Positions 1-7,530 of a stretch of 14,578 nucleotides of DNA are shown here, in pieces; the stretch's first letter is position 1; the number at the start of each line of letters is the position of its first letter. The DNA comes from Vicinamibacteria bacterium (GTDB lineage: Bacteria > Acidobacteriota > Vicinamibacteria > Fen-336 > JAGNNV01): assembly GCA_016650185.1 (NCBI GenBank), contig JAENWE010000039.1, positions 1 through 14,578 of the forward strand, written 5' to 3'. The notes under the pieces are model-generated. The model was not told the DNA's origin. It searched no databases and saw only the letters and a list, made by a program, of their open reading frames with translations. The position numbers and the translations under genes were made by a program.

Positions 1-2248
1 GGGCCAGATAGTCCAGCAGTTCGGGATGTGAAGGCTTCTCAGCGTTGATTCCGAAGTTGCTCGGCGTGTCGACGAGGCCGGTCCCGAAGTGCCGCTTCCA
101 TATCCGGTTCACGATGACCCTGATGGCGATCGGCTGTTGAAGAACCGCCTTCGCGAGTTCGAGTCTCCCGCTGCCATTGGTGAACTTGAGAGGTTCCTGA
201 GGGTTCGAACTCAAGACGGAAAGAAATCCACGCGGGGCGTCCTCGCCCATCCGGTAGACGCTGCCCCGGATGTGGACCTTGAGATCCAGGGGTGTCGCCA
301 CGTCGCGCACACCATGGACATAGGCGAACTGTTCCGGCAGAGCCTTCTGCATGACTTTGATGTCAGCGCGAAGCGCCTCGACCAGAGCGCGACGATCCGG
401 ACCCAGTTGTCGCTCGAGCCCCCAACCCCGAAAGGCCAAGAGTGCCGGCTTCGGCTCATGGCCCGGGATGGGCGCGGACTCCAGATCCTCTTGAAAGACA
501 TCGTTGTAGAGATTCGTCTGTTCGGTGGGCAGGCTCTTCAGCGAAAGACCGCAGCCTGGGCAAAAATCGTCGTTGGTGATGAACTCGTTGGGAAGATTCG
601 CGCGCTTCTTCGGCTTCGTGCCGGGCAGCGCCTTGGCGGTGATGATTTCATTCTCGGCTTTCACCTCTTTCCTGGCGAGAACCACATCCACCAGCTGCTT
701 CTGGAACTCGTCCGCGAGTTTCTCCACCGCGGCCTTGGTCCCTCCCTTGGCGAGCATCTCCTGCCACGCCTTCAGGTAGGGGTAGTAGACCGGCGGCTTG
801 GCGAGATACCGCAGCCAGCGATCGAAGAGCTCGTAATCGAGCTTCTCGGCCTGAACGACCTTGAGTTTGTCCTCCCTGGTCTCGCCCATGACGCGAAAGG
901 CCGCCTGCATGTATTTGGAGGCCTGGAAGACAAGGGTCTCACCAAGTTGGCGGGACTCATTCTGCAAGTACTCGCCGAGGAGCTCTTCCTTCTTCTCAAT
1001 CGTCTTCTCGGCTGCCTTGTATTCGTCCACCACCGACTTCGGAGCCAGCGGATACTCATGGTATTCGGTATTCAGGAAGACGCTCGCCATCGAGTAATAG
1101 TCCCGAGTCGGAATCGGGTCGTACTTGTGATCGTGGCATCGGGCGCAGGCCACCGTGAGCCCGAGAAGGCCGCGGCTGACCGCGTCCACGCGGTCGTTTC
1201 GCTCGTCGGCATGCGTGATCTCGACCGCGCCGTTGTCGTAGTACCAGGGTCCAAGACCCAGAAAGCCGAGGGCGGGCAGATTGCGAACCCGCTGCGCGGG
1301 CTCGAATTGGTCGGCCGCGAGTTGGGCGGTGACGAACTGGTCGTAGGGCAAGTCATCATTGAAGGCTTTGATCACCCAGTCGCGATAGAGGTACGCGTTG
1401 GGATAGGGGTTCATCCCGCGGCGCTTCGGATCGAGGCTCCGGTAGTCGTCCTCGCCGTACCGCGCCACGTCAAGCCACATCCGGCCCCAGGATTCTCCAT
1501 ACTGAGGCGAAGCGAGCAGGCGATCCACCACCGTGGCCAGGGCATTCGGCGCGGTGTCCTTGTCGAAGGCGTCGACCTCTTCGGGCGTCGGGGGCAGGCC
1601 GGTGAGATTCAAGGTCACCCGCCTCAACAACGTGAGCTTGTCGGCCGCCGCCACCGGCCGCATGCCTTCCCCTTCGAGTCGCGAAAGAATGAAGTGGTCG
1701 ATACCGGTCCTGGGCCAGGCGGAGTCTCTGACCGCGGGCACGGGCTGCGGATGGATCGTTTGAAACGCCCAGAACGCCCGGTGCTCGGGTGTAATGGTGA
1801 GGCGCGATGCGGCCACCGGCGCCTGGCCCTTGTCCTTGGATTCGGGCCAGGGCGCGCCCGCCCGGACCCATTCGACCAGGGCGGCGATCTCGGAGGCCTG
1901 CAGTTTTGAGGCCTTCTTGGGCATCGCCGGGTATTTTTGGGCGTGCTGAACCGCCTTGATCAGGAGGCTCTCGTCAGGATTGCCGGGTTCGATGGCGCTT
2001 CCCGACTCGCCGCCGATGATGAGGCCTTCGCGCGTATCCAGCCGCAGACCTCCGCTCGCATCCTTGGTATGACACTCAAAGCAGCGCGCGGCCAGGAGGG
2101 GACGGATCGTCTCCTCAAACCACTGGGGCGAGTCATACTTCGCGTCCGGTCTCGTCGGCGCGTCCTGAACCGTCGCGCTTGGGGCTTCACCCGCGCCGAA
2201 AACCAGCACCGCGACCAAAGCCCGCGTAGCTTTTCTCGGGGTGCGCAT
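1..2248 (-). CDS. PSCyt1-PSCyt2(DUF1549)-PSD1(DUF1553) exported cytochrome-like protein, 3' end cut by window edge
   Basis: Translation from the ATG at 2248 gives 749 codons without a stop; the C-terminus lies beyond base 1. Residues 1-25 look like a signal peptide (basic MRTPRK, then ALVAVLVFGAG). A PSCyt1 heme-type domain follows, with CFECH at 56-60. The PSCyt2 domain spans about 170-390 and ends with the family signature CARCHDHKYDPI; its CxxCH is at 368-372. A variable middle holds CPGCG at 563-567. The start of PSD1 is clear at about 700-749 (RVIVNRIWKRHFG, then PSHPELLDYLA). The family usually runs about 900-1100 residues, so perhaps 150-300 are missing. These proteins are common in Planctomycetota, Acidobacteriota and Verrucomicrobiota, usually next to a DUF1501 gene. 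Their biochemical role is poorly defined; extracytoplasmic redox or polymer degradation has been suggested. A long open frame on the opposite strand here is only its antisense shadow. Confidence 0.93.
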   Translation of the reverse strand, partial: MRTPRKATRALVAVLVFGAGEAPSATVQDAPTRPDAKYDSPQWFEETIRPLLAARCFECHTKDASGGLRLDTREGLIIGGESGSAIEPGNPDESLLIKAVQHAQKYPAMPKKASKLQASEIAALVEWVRAGAPWPESKDKGQAPVAASRLTITPEHRAFWAFQTIHPQPVPAVRDSAWPRTGIDHFILSRLEGEGMRPVAAADKLTLLRRVTLNLTGLPPTPEEVDAFDKDTAPNALATVVDRLLASPQYGESWGRMWLDVARYGEDDYRSLDPKRRGMNPYPNAYLYRDWVIKAFNDDLPYDQFVTAQLAADQFEPAQRVRNLPALGFLGLGPWYYDNGAVEITHADERNDRVDAVSRGLLGLTVACARCHDHKYDPIPTRDYYSMASVFLNTEYHEYPLAPKSVVDEYKAAEKTIEKKEELLGEYLQNESRQLGETLVFQASKYMQAAFRVMGETREDKLKVVQAEKLDYELFDRWLRYLAKPPVYYPYLKAWQEMLAKGGTKAAVEKLADEFQKQLVDVVLARKEVKAENEIITAKALPGTKPKKRANLPNEFITNDDFCPGCGLSLKSLPTEQTNLYNDVFQEDLESAPIPGHEPKPALLAFRGWGLERQLGPDRRALVEALRADIKVMQKALPEQFAYVHGVRDVATPLDLKVHIRGSVYRMGEDAPRGFLSVLSSNPQEPLKFTNGSGRLELAKAVLQQPIAIRVIVNRIWKRHFGTGLVDTPSNFGINAEKPSHPELLDYLA

Positions 2249-2280
2249 CCCGCGAGTATAGGTCGTATCATCGCGCCCCT
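2249..2280. promoter_or_regulatory. 32-bp divergent promoter region, possibly leaderless in both directions
   Basis: The starts of the PSCyt and propeller genes are only 32 bp apart. On the minus strand TATACT (2260-2255) sits six bases before the ATG at 2248. On the plus strand TATCAT (2266-2271) sits nine bases before the ATG at 2281. Both match a -10 hexamer at a distance that would place transcription at or next to the start codon. Neither gene has a Shine-Dalgarno sequence. I see no convincing -35 boxes, so this rests on the -10 matches and the lack of room. Confidence 0.4.
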
Positions 2281-3306
2281 ATGCCGGGACGATCCCTCCT
2301 TTCCGTCGCCCTTGCAGGGGTCCTGACCTTCAGCGCGAGGGCTCAGACACCCATCGCGACGCCTTCCCCGAAGGCGCCTCCCGCGATTGAGATGCCGTTC
2401 GCCTCTCTGACACCCGAGGCCACTTTCGAGATCCCTGGGCCGCGCGACTTTGCCGCCTCAGGCGATGCGATGTGGATTTCCAGCCGCTCGACCGGCGTGG
2501 TGATCCGCCTCGACCCGCAGACGAACAAAGTTGTCGCGACCATCAGTGGCCCCAAAACCTCGTGTGTGGGCTCGGCCGCCGACTTCTCGGCACTCCTGAT
2601 TCCCCAGTGCGGCGCTCCGGGACTCAGCCGCATCGACACCAAGACGAATGCGGTCATGGACTCCATCGCCACCGATGTCTCTTCGGACGCCACCTCCATC
2701 GCCACCGGCATCGGAAGTATCTGGATACTCACCGACGGCGCGGGCACTCTCGCGCGCATTGATCCGTTGGCGGGAGTCACGGTGGCGGAGATGTACACGC
2801 CCCCTGGGGCCACCAGCGTCGCGTTCGGAGAGGGCGGGGTGTGGGTGGCCAGCCCGGCCAGGAATCTGGTGACCCGGCTTAACCCCTACAACAATCTCAT
2901 CGTGGAATCGATCGCCGTCCCCAATGGCCCGAGCGAGGTCGCGGCGGGGGAAGGTTCAGTCTGGTCGTGGAATCGAGGAGATGGATCGGTCTCGAGAATC
3001 GATCCGCAAACCAACGCCGTCATCACCACCATCGCTCTCGACGCCAAGGGCGGTGTGGCCGGTCGAATCGCGGTGGGCGAAGGCTCCTTGTGGGTGGCGA
3101 CCCCAGACACCGCCTTGACCAGAATCGACATCCGCACAAACCGCGTGGCTCAGATATTCACGGGGAGGGGAGGCGGCCCGGTGGCGGTCGCCCACGGGTC
3201 GGTCTGGATCGGCGGATCGGCGACGAAGGCGTGGCGACTGGATCCGCGGCGGATCGAGGCGACCCGACCGCCGTTGCCGCCGGGTCCCCCCTCGCCTTCA
3301 CGCTGA
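2281..3306 (+). CDS. Secreted seven-repeat YncE/Vgb-like beta-propeller protein
   Basis: The 341-residue product starts with a signal peptide (LLSVALAGVLTFSARA, likely cut before Gln22) and a Pro/Ala-rich linker. About seven repeats of 28-38 residues follow, of the form 'GEGSVWV...RIDPQTNAVITTI', near 61-88, 91-129, 142-171, 183-211, 223-251, 266-293 and 305-322. This is the NHL/YncE/virginiamycin-B-lyase-like propeller pattern. I see no catalytic residues that would support lyase activity, so a binding or scaffold role outside the cytoplasm is the safer reading. Repeat 2 departs from the others and carries Cys95 and Cys110, a possible disulfide. The C-terminus is Pro-rich. The start is supported by the signal peptide directly after the ATG; there is no Shine-Dalgarno sequence. 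It is divergent from the PSCyt gene, so the two could be co-expressed. Confidence 0.85.
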   Translation: MPGRSLLSVALAGVLTFSARAQTPIATPSPKAPPAIEMPFASLTPEATFEIPGPRDFAASGDAMWISSRSTGVVIRLDPQTNKVVATISGPKTSCVGSAADFSALLIPQCGAPGLSRIDTKTNAVMDSIATDVSSDATSIATGIGSIWILTDGAGTLARIDPLAGVTVAEMYTPPGATSVAFGEGGVWVASPARNLVTRLNPYNNLIVESIAVPNGPSEVAAGEGSVWSWNRGDGSVSRIDPQTNAVITTIALDAKGGVAGRIAVGEGSLWVATPDTALTRIDIRTNRVAQIFTGRGGGPVAVAHGSVWIGGSATKAWRLDPRRIEATRPPLPPGPPSPSR

Positions 3307-3313
3307 CCCCGAT

Positions 3314-4387
3314 TTAGGAGCGCACCTGCCTCAGGTAGTAGGCGCCGTTCTTCGTCTTCAGGAAGGCATCGAGCGGAATCGATTCCTGCTTCAAAAAACC
3401 CTGCTGGGGCAGGATCTCGTCGCGCACCATCTCGATCACCGCGCACAAACTCGCGGCCGTGGTCCAGCTGATCGCCCGCCATTCACTGCCGGCGACCTGC
3501 ATCTGGGGGTACGAACGCACGAACTCTTCGCGAGAGAGCTGCTCGTCTCTCCAGCCCTCCACCGCGGCGTGCACAAAGACGTAGTCCTCGGCCACCGGGG
3601 GCAGGGCGTTCTTCATGATCCGGCCCAGCGTGGCACGATCCTCCTGCAGGCGCAGCTCCTGGAAGAGGACCTTGATGTGTTCGAAATGCCCCAGGTACCG
3701 CATCGTCTTGTAGTGGAGCGTCTCCACCTTCCCTTCGTAGGTCTCGCACATCGTTCCGAGGCCGCCTGACGTGGTGGCCGCTTCGAGCTGAACGCCGTCG
3801 ATCACGACCACCTCGTAGCCTTCAAGTGCGGGCACCAGCTGGCGATGGCCCATTCGAATCACTTCACAGTCGTTGATGTACTCGTTGATCACACCCTCGG
3901 GACTCCAGTTGAAGGCATAGCCGAGTTTTCCGCGCGGATGCCTGGGCAACGCACCCACTTTCAGTTCGATACTCCGGAGACGGTCGAACTTCCGGGCCAG
4001 GTCCGCTCCCACGACACCGATGAAGCCGGGGGCCAGGCCGCACTGCGGCGCCATCAGTCCCTTGCTGGTCTTCGCCATCTCTCGGATCTGGTCGGTGGTG
4101 GCGACGTCCTCGGTCAGATCGAAGTAGTGGATGCCAGCGCCGTGGGCTTCCCTTGACAAGGCAATGTTGAGATGGAAGGGCAGACAACTCACGACCGCGT
4201 GAGCGGCCTCCAAGAACGGCCGCAGGGCCGCCGCATCCGCCAGGTCCACCACCCGCGTCTCGAAGGGCAACTCCATTCGCGGCACGGCGTCCAGGCCGCT
4301 CACCTTGAACCCACTTTCGTTCAACAGCGTACCGACAAGACTCCCAACCTTGCCCAAACCCAGCACGACCACCCGATGCAGACTCAT
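3314..4387 (-). CDS. Saccharopine dehydrogenase / lysine 6-dehydrogenase family oxidoreductase
   Basis: The 357-residue protein opens with a Rossmann dinucleotide-binding motif, VVVLGLGKVG (6-15). The family core follows: GLAPGFIG (117-124), the stretch GKLGYAFNWSPEGVINEYI (153-171), TTSGGLGT (205-212) and YKTMRYLGH (226-234). The later segment EWRAISWTTAASLCAVIEM (302-320) is also typical. Members oxidise saccharopine or lysine, or related amino acids, with NAD(P). Length and domain order are normal and no lysine-ketoglutarate reductase domain is fused. GGGAG-like sequence (GGGAGA, minus strand of 4392-4397) lies five bases before the ATG and supports this start. The gene converges on the propeller gene with a 7-bp gap and is divergent from the exported hydrolase. 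The substrate cannot be read from sequence; amino-acid catabolism is the likely setting. Confidence 0.85.
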   Translation of the reverse strand: MSLHRVVVLGLGKVGSLVGTLLNESGFKVSGLDAVPRMELPFETRVVDLADAAALRPFLEAAHAVVSCLPFHLNIALSREAHGAGIHYFDLTEDVATTDQIREMAKTSKGLMAPQCGLAPGFIGVVGADLARKFDRLRSIELKVGALPRHPRGKLGYAFNWSPEGVINEYINDCEVIRMGHRQLVPALEGYEVVVIDGVQLEAATTSGGLGTMCETYEGKVETLHYKTMRYLGHFEHIKVLFQELRLQEDRATLGRIMKNALPPVAEDYVFVHAAVEGWRDEQLSREEFVRSYPQMQVAGSEWRAISWTTAASLCAVIEMVRDEILPQQGFLKQESIPLDAFLKTKNGAYYLRQVRS

Positions 4388-4610
4388 CCGTTCTCCCTAG
4401 TTTGTGATTGTTCCCCGCTATTCTCGCTTAGCTCGACATATGAACCCAGGCGTGCATTTGTCGGCGGCGCCCGGTTTTGCGAGACGCCGCCCCGACTCGG
4501 TTCGGCGCGACCCAAAGCACTCGGCGCCCTTCGGACTACAATCGCAAGGCTGATGCATCTTCCCCTCGGAATGGCTGAGGGCCTGAGGGCGCGCAGAGTC
4601 AGGAACCGCC
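4388..4610. promoter_or_regulatory. 223-bp divergent intergenic region with hairpin and a -10-like box
   Basis: This stretch must hold the promoters for two divergent genes. On the plus strand TACAAT (4537-4542) is a fair -10 box without a recognisable -35; it would give a leader of about 60 bases ending in AGGA (4601-4604), six bases before the ATG at 4611. A perfect 7-bp inverted repeat, GGCGGCG (4463-4469) and CGCCGCC (4485-4491), lies mid-region between the two genes. It has no T-run on either side, so an operator is more likely than a terminator. Confidence 0.4.
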
Positions 4611-5699
4611 ATGAGATCCTCCGAACGATTCGTCCGCCCCGCGCTTCTCTGCGTGCTGATTGCGCTCCAAGCCGCAACCCTTTCCGCTCAGGACGCGACC
4701 CTCACGGTGGGCACGGCCACGGCCGCCCGTGGCGTCACCGCCTACGGCGAGTTGAACGTTCCCGCGGGAGGGGACCCGACGCTGAACATCGCGGTCACGG
4801 TGGTGAACGGCGCACAGCCTGGACCCGTCGTCGCTTTCGTCGCGGGAAGTCACGGCACCGAATACGCTTCCATAGTGGCGCTCACCAGACTCACCAGTCG
4901 CATCGACCCGCAGACGCTCCGCGGGGCCGTGATCATCGCGCCCCTCCTGAACGTCGCATCGTTTGAGCAGATGACCGTCCACTTGAACCCGGTCGACCGG
5001 AAGTCCATGAACGGCTCCTACCCCGGCAATCCCGCCGGCACCCAGACCGAGCGCGCGCTGGCCCTCGTCGCGGATCAGATCGTGAAGCCGGCAACCGTCA
5101 TCGTGGATCTGCACGGCGGCGACATGGACGAAGACCTGCGGCCCTACAGCTACTGGATTCGCACCGGCCATGAACTCCAGGACCAGGCATCGCGCGACCT
5201 GGTGGGCGCCTTTGGTCTTGACCACGTGATCCTGCGCGACATCGACGTCACGAATCCCGCCAGCATCCGCAGCCTCAGCGGTTACGCTCTATCCCTTGGC
5301 AAGACTGCGCTTGTCGCGGAGGCCGGCCGAAGCGGACTGGTTCTTCCCGAGGACGTGGACGCGTTGATCGCGGGCAGCTTGAACGTGCTGGCCTCTCTTA
5401 AGATGATCGCGCACGCGTTCACGCCGCTGGCCAAGCCGGTGTTCGTCGGCTCTGGAGCGCGCGTCCAAGCCGAGGCCGGGGGTATCTTCTTCGCGAAGGC
5501 GAAGCGGAGCGCGCTCGTGAAGGAAGGCGAGGTCATCGGCGAGACAACCGACTACCTGGGCCGGGTCACAGGCCAGGTGATGGCGCCGGTCGCCGGCCTC
5601 ATTACGTTCATCCGTGGCGTTCCCTCGATGTGGCCGGGCGCGACGCTCGCAAACGTCGCACCCTTGCTGACCACGGTCCCCGCGTACAAAAAGCCCTGA
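4611..5699 (+). CDS. Exported aspartoacylase / succinylglutamate desuccinylase family zinc hydrolase (M14-like)
   Basis: The 362-residue product begins with a signal peptide (ALLCVLIALQAATLSA, cut near residue 26 before Gln27). The catalytic domain shows the zinc ligands of the AstE/ASPA branch of the M14 fold: GSHGTE with His81 and Glu84, and DLHGGD with His168. The likely general base is Glu237 in LVAEAGR. The C-terminal part (about 285-355) is the beta-rich, lipoyl-like segment usual in bacterial members. The family cleaves N-acyl groups or deacylates small amino-acid derivatives, mostly in the cytoplasm; this copy should act in the periplasm or outside. At 133-139 it reads MNGSYPG where relatives have a 'DLNRxFPG'-type motif, so the Arg that contacts the substrate carboxylate is replaced by Gly135. 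The start is supported by AGGA six bases upstream. Substrate unknown. Confidence 0.85.
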   Translation: MRSSERFVRPALLCVLIALQAATLSAQDATLTVGTATAARGVTAYGELNVPAGGDPTLNIAVTVVNGAQPGPVVAFVAGSHGTEYASIVALTRLTSRIDPQTLRGAVIIAPLLNVASFEQMTVHLNPVDRKSMNGSYPGNPAGTQTERALALVADQIVKPATVIVDLHGGDMDEDLRPYSYWIRTGHELQDQASRDLVGAFGLDHVILRDIDVTNPASIRSLSGYALSLGKTALVAEAGRSGLVLPEDVDALIAGSLNVLASLKMIAHAFTPLAKPVFVGSGARVQAEAGGIFFAKAKRSALVKEGEVIGETTDYLGRVTGQVMAPVAGLITFIRGVPSMWPGATLANVAPLLTTVPAYKKP

Positions 5700-5720
5700 C
5701 CCCGGCCAGGCGCCCAAAAG

Positions 5721-5740
5721 CCGCCGTCCAGCAGCGGCGG
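5721..5740 (+). terminator. GC hairpin after the exported hydrolase gene, no T-tract
   Basis: A perfect inverted repeat CCGCCG (5721-5726) and CGGCGG (5735-5740) with an 8-base loop lies 22 bases after the hydrolase stop codon. The following bases (ATCGCG) are not a U-tract, so it may be a weak terminator or an mRNA-stabilising stem rather than a full intrinsic terminator. Confidence 0.3.
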
Positions 5741-5746
5741 ATCGCG

Positions 5747-5752
5747 TAGGAT
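5747..5752 (+). promoter_or_regulatory. Possible -10 box (TAGGAT) or weak ribosome site before the kinase gene
   Basis: TAGGAT ends 11 bases before the kinase ATG at 5764. It fits a TANNNT -10 hexamer. The AGGA within it could instead be a loosely spaced ribosome binding site. The sequence does not decide between the two. Confidence 0.25.
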
Positions 5753-5763
5753 CACAACCGTTC

Positions 5764-7530
5764 ATGCTGGAGAAGCTCCTGAGCTATTTCGGCCCTCCTC
5801 CGCTTCAGGGCAACGACGCGGTTTCTGTCCGCACGCGATTGCTCGGCCACGTCCTCAACGCCTGGCTGGTCGCCGCCCTAGGCATCTTCCTTTTTTATCC
5901 GAGCGAAACGGACGTCGGAAAGGCGGTGGCTGCGGTGGCCCTCGCCACTACCCCCGTGGCGCTCCTCATGCGAGTGCGCATCCATCGGGGCGAGACCCGC
6001 ACCATGTCCTGGGTTTTCCTGGCCCTGCTGTCGGTCATGGTCCCGAGCCTCTCCCTCTACCTCTCCGGCACCGTCGCCATTGTTTCCGTCAGCATCTTCC
6101 AGATGATGCTGATCGTGATGGCCGGGTTACTGCTCGGTGGTCGGGAGGCGATCGGGTTCGCATCGCTAATACTGATCGGCAACGCGGTGCTGTTCCAGAT
6201 GGAAAGCCTTCGCCTGCCTGAGCGGGCCAGCGGTCTTCATGGCGCATGGATCCTCCAGGCCGTCTGCTACATCGCCACGGCTGCCCTCTTGGCCAGAGCC
6301 ATCGCGCTGACCGAGGAGCTCTTTGCCCTGGTAGGTCAAGAGGCCACAGACCGCCGCGCAGCCGAGGCCGCCTTGAGGGAGCGGGAAGAGCGCTATCGGC
6401 TTATCACCACGGTCAGCTCCGACTACACCTTCTCGAGCGAGCTCTCGGAGGGAGGGGAGCTTCGACTGGACTGGGTCGCGGGCGCCTTCGAGGCCATCAC
6501 CGGATTCACCTTCGACGAGTATGTCGCCCGGGGCGGCTGGCGGGCAGCCCTCCATCCGGAGGACGTCGAAAAGGATACCCTGGACATCGAAGCGCTCCGC
6601 GAGAACCGCCCGGTGGCGAGCGAAGTGCGGACGATCTGCAAGGATGGGGCCGTGCGCTGGGTACGCGTCTACGCGCATCCGGTCTGGGACGCGGAGAGGA
6701 AACAGCTTACCGGGATCTACGGAGCGGTTCAGGACATAGGCGAACGCAAGGCCGCCGAGGCGGAACGCGAGGCTCTGATCCAGGAACTGGAAGGGAGAAA
6801 CGCCGAACTCGAGCGGTTCACCTACACCGTATCCCACGACCTCAAGAGTCCGCTGATCACGATTCGCGGCTTTCTCGCCCACATCGAGCAGGCGGCGCGC
6901 GATGGAAACATGGAGGCGATGCGGTCGGACATGGACCGCGTTTATAAGTCCACGGCCAAGATGCACGAACTCCTGGACGACCTCCTCGATCTTTCCCGAG
7001 TCGGACGCCTGGCCAAACCCCCGGAGAGGGTTCCGTTCGAGGCGATCGTCCGCGACGCGCTGGACCGGACCCACGGCCGGATCAGCAGCCAGAAGGTGGC
7101 GGTGGAGGTGCAAACCGACCTGCCCGTGATCAGCGTCGATCGCGATCGCCTCGTCGAGGTCCTGCAGAACCTTATCGACAACGCGACGAAGTTCATGGGT
7201 GGCCAGAAGGCTCCTCGAATCTGGATCGGAACCCGGACATCGGCGACCGAAACGGCTTTCTTCGTTCGCGACAACGGCGCCGGCATCGAGCCTCACTACC
7301 GCGAACGGGTTTTCAATCTGTTCGACAAGCTCGATCCCAAGAGCGCCGGCACCGGCGTGGGCCTGGCGCTGGTGAAGCGCATTATCGAAGTTCACGGAGG
7401 CCGGGTTTGGGTCGAGTCAAATGGAAACGAAAACGGCTCAACCTTGTGCTTCACGCTGGGTGACCCGCCCGAATCGCCGCCAAGATACGTCGCCTCCACG
7501 CCCACCCTCCCGCCTGGAGAATCCCCGTGA
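5764..7530 (+). CDS. Membrane-bound PAS-domain sensor histidine kinase
   Basis: The 588-residue protein starts with about six hydrophobic segments (near 31-46, 54-70, 81-101, 103-125, 129-146, 161-181) that I cannot assign to a named sensory domain. A short coiled linker and one PAS domain (about 205-325; HPEDVEK at 264-270, KDGAVRWVRVY at 293-303) follow. The HisKA motif SHDLKSP puts the phospho-acceptor at His358. HATPase motifs are complete: N-box LIDNATKF (Asn473), G1 DNGAGI (503-508), F-box NLFDKLD (518-524) and G2 GTGVGLAL (529-536). The tail is Pro-rich. It should autophosphorylate in the cytoplasm and pass phosphate to a response regulator. No receiver is fused; the nearest is the receiver-phosphatase on the opposite strand ending at 8434. 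Its stop overlaps the start of the DUF2785 gene by four bases. Confidence 0.93.
   Translation: MLEKLLSYFGPPPLQGNDAVSVRTRLLGHVLNAWLVAALGIFLFYPSETDVGKAVAAVALATTPVALLMRVRIHRGETRTMSWVFLALLSVMVPSLSLYLSGTVAIVSVSIFQMMLIVMAGLLLGGREAIGFASLILIGNAVLFQMESLRLPERASGLHGAWILQAVCYIATAALLARAIALTEELFALVGQEATDRRAAEAALREREERYRLITTVSSDYTFSSELSEGGELRLDWVAGAFEAITGFTFDEYVARGGWRAALHPEDVEKDTLDIEALRENRPVASEVRTICKDGAVRWVRVYAHPVWDAERKQLTGIYGAVQDIGERKAAEAEREALIQELEGRNAELERFTYTVSHDLKSPLITIRGFLAHIEQAARDGNMEAMRSDMDRVYKSTAKMHELLDDLLDLSRVGRLAKPPERVPFEAIVRDALDRTHGRISSQKVAVEVQTDLPVISVDRDRLVEVLQNLIDNATKFMGGQKAPRIWIGTRTSATETAFFVRDNGAGIEPHYRERVFNLFDKLDPKSAGTGVGLALVKRIIEVHGGRVWVESNGNENGSTLCFTLGDPPESPPRYVASTPTLPPGESP

Noticed and set aside
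89..1909. 606-codon plus-strand open frame
   Set aside because: It is antisense to the PSCyt1-PSCyt2-PSD1 gene, whose translation has clear domain motifs. The plus-strand frame gives no recognisable domain and reflects high GC codon bias.
4172..4966. 264-codon plus-strand open frame spanning the divergent spacer
   Set aside because: Overlaps the dehydrogenase antisense and the hydrolase in another frame; no domain and Arg/His-rich composition.
6166..7395. 409-codon minus-strand open frame
   Set aside because: Lies antisense inside the histidine kinase gene, which has all kinase motifs. The antisense product is Arg/His-rich and unrecognisable.
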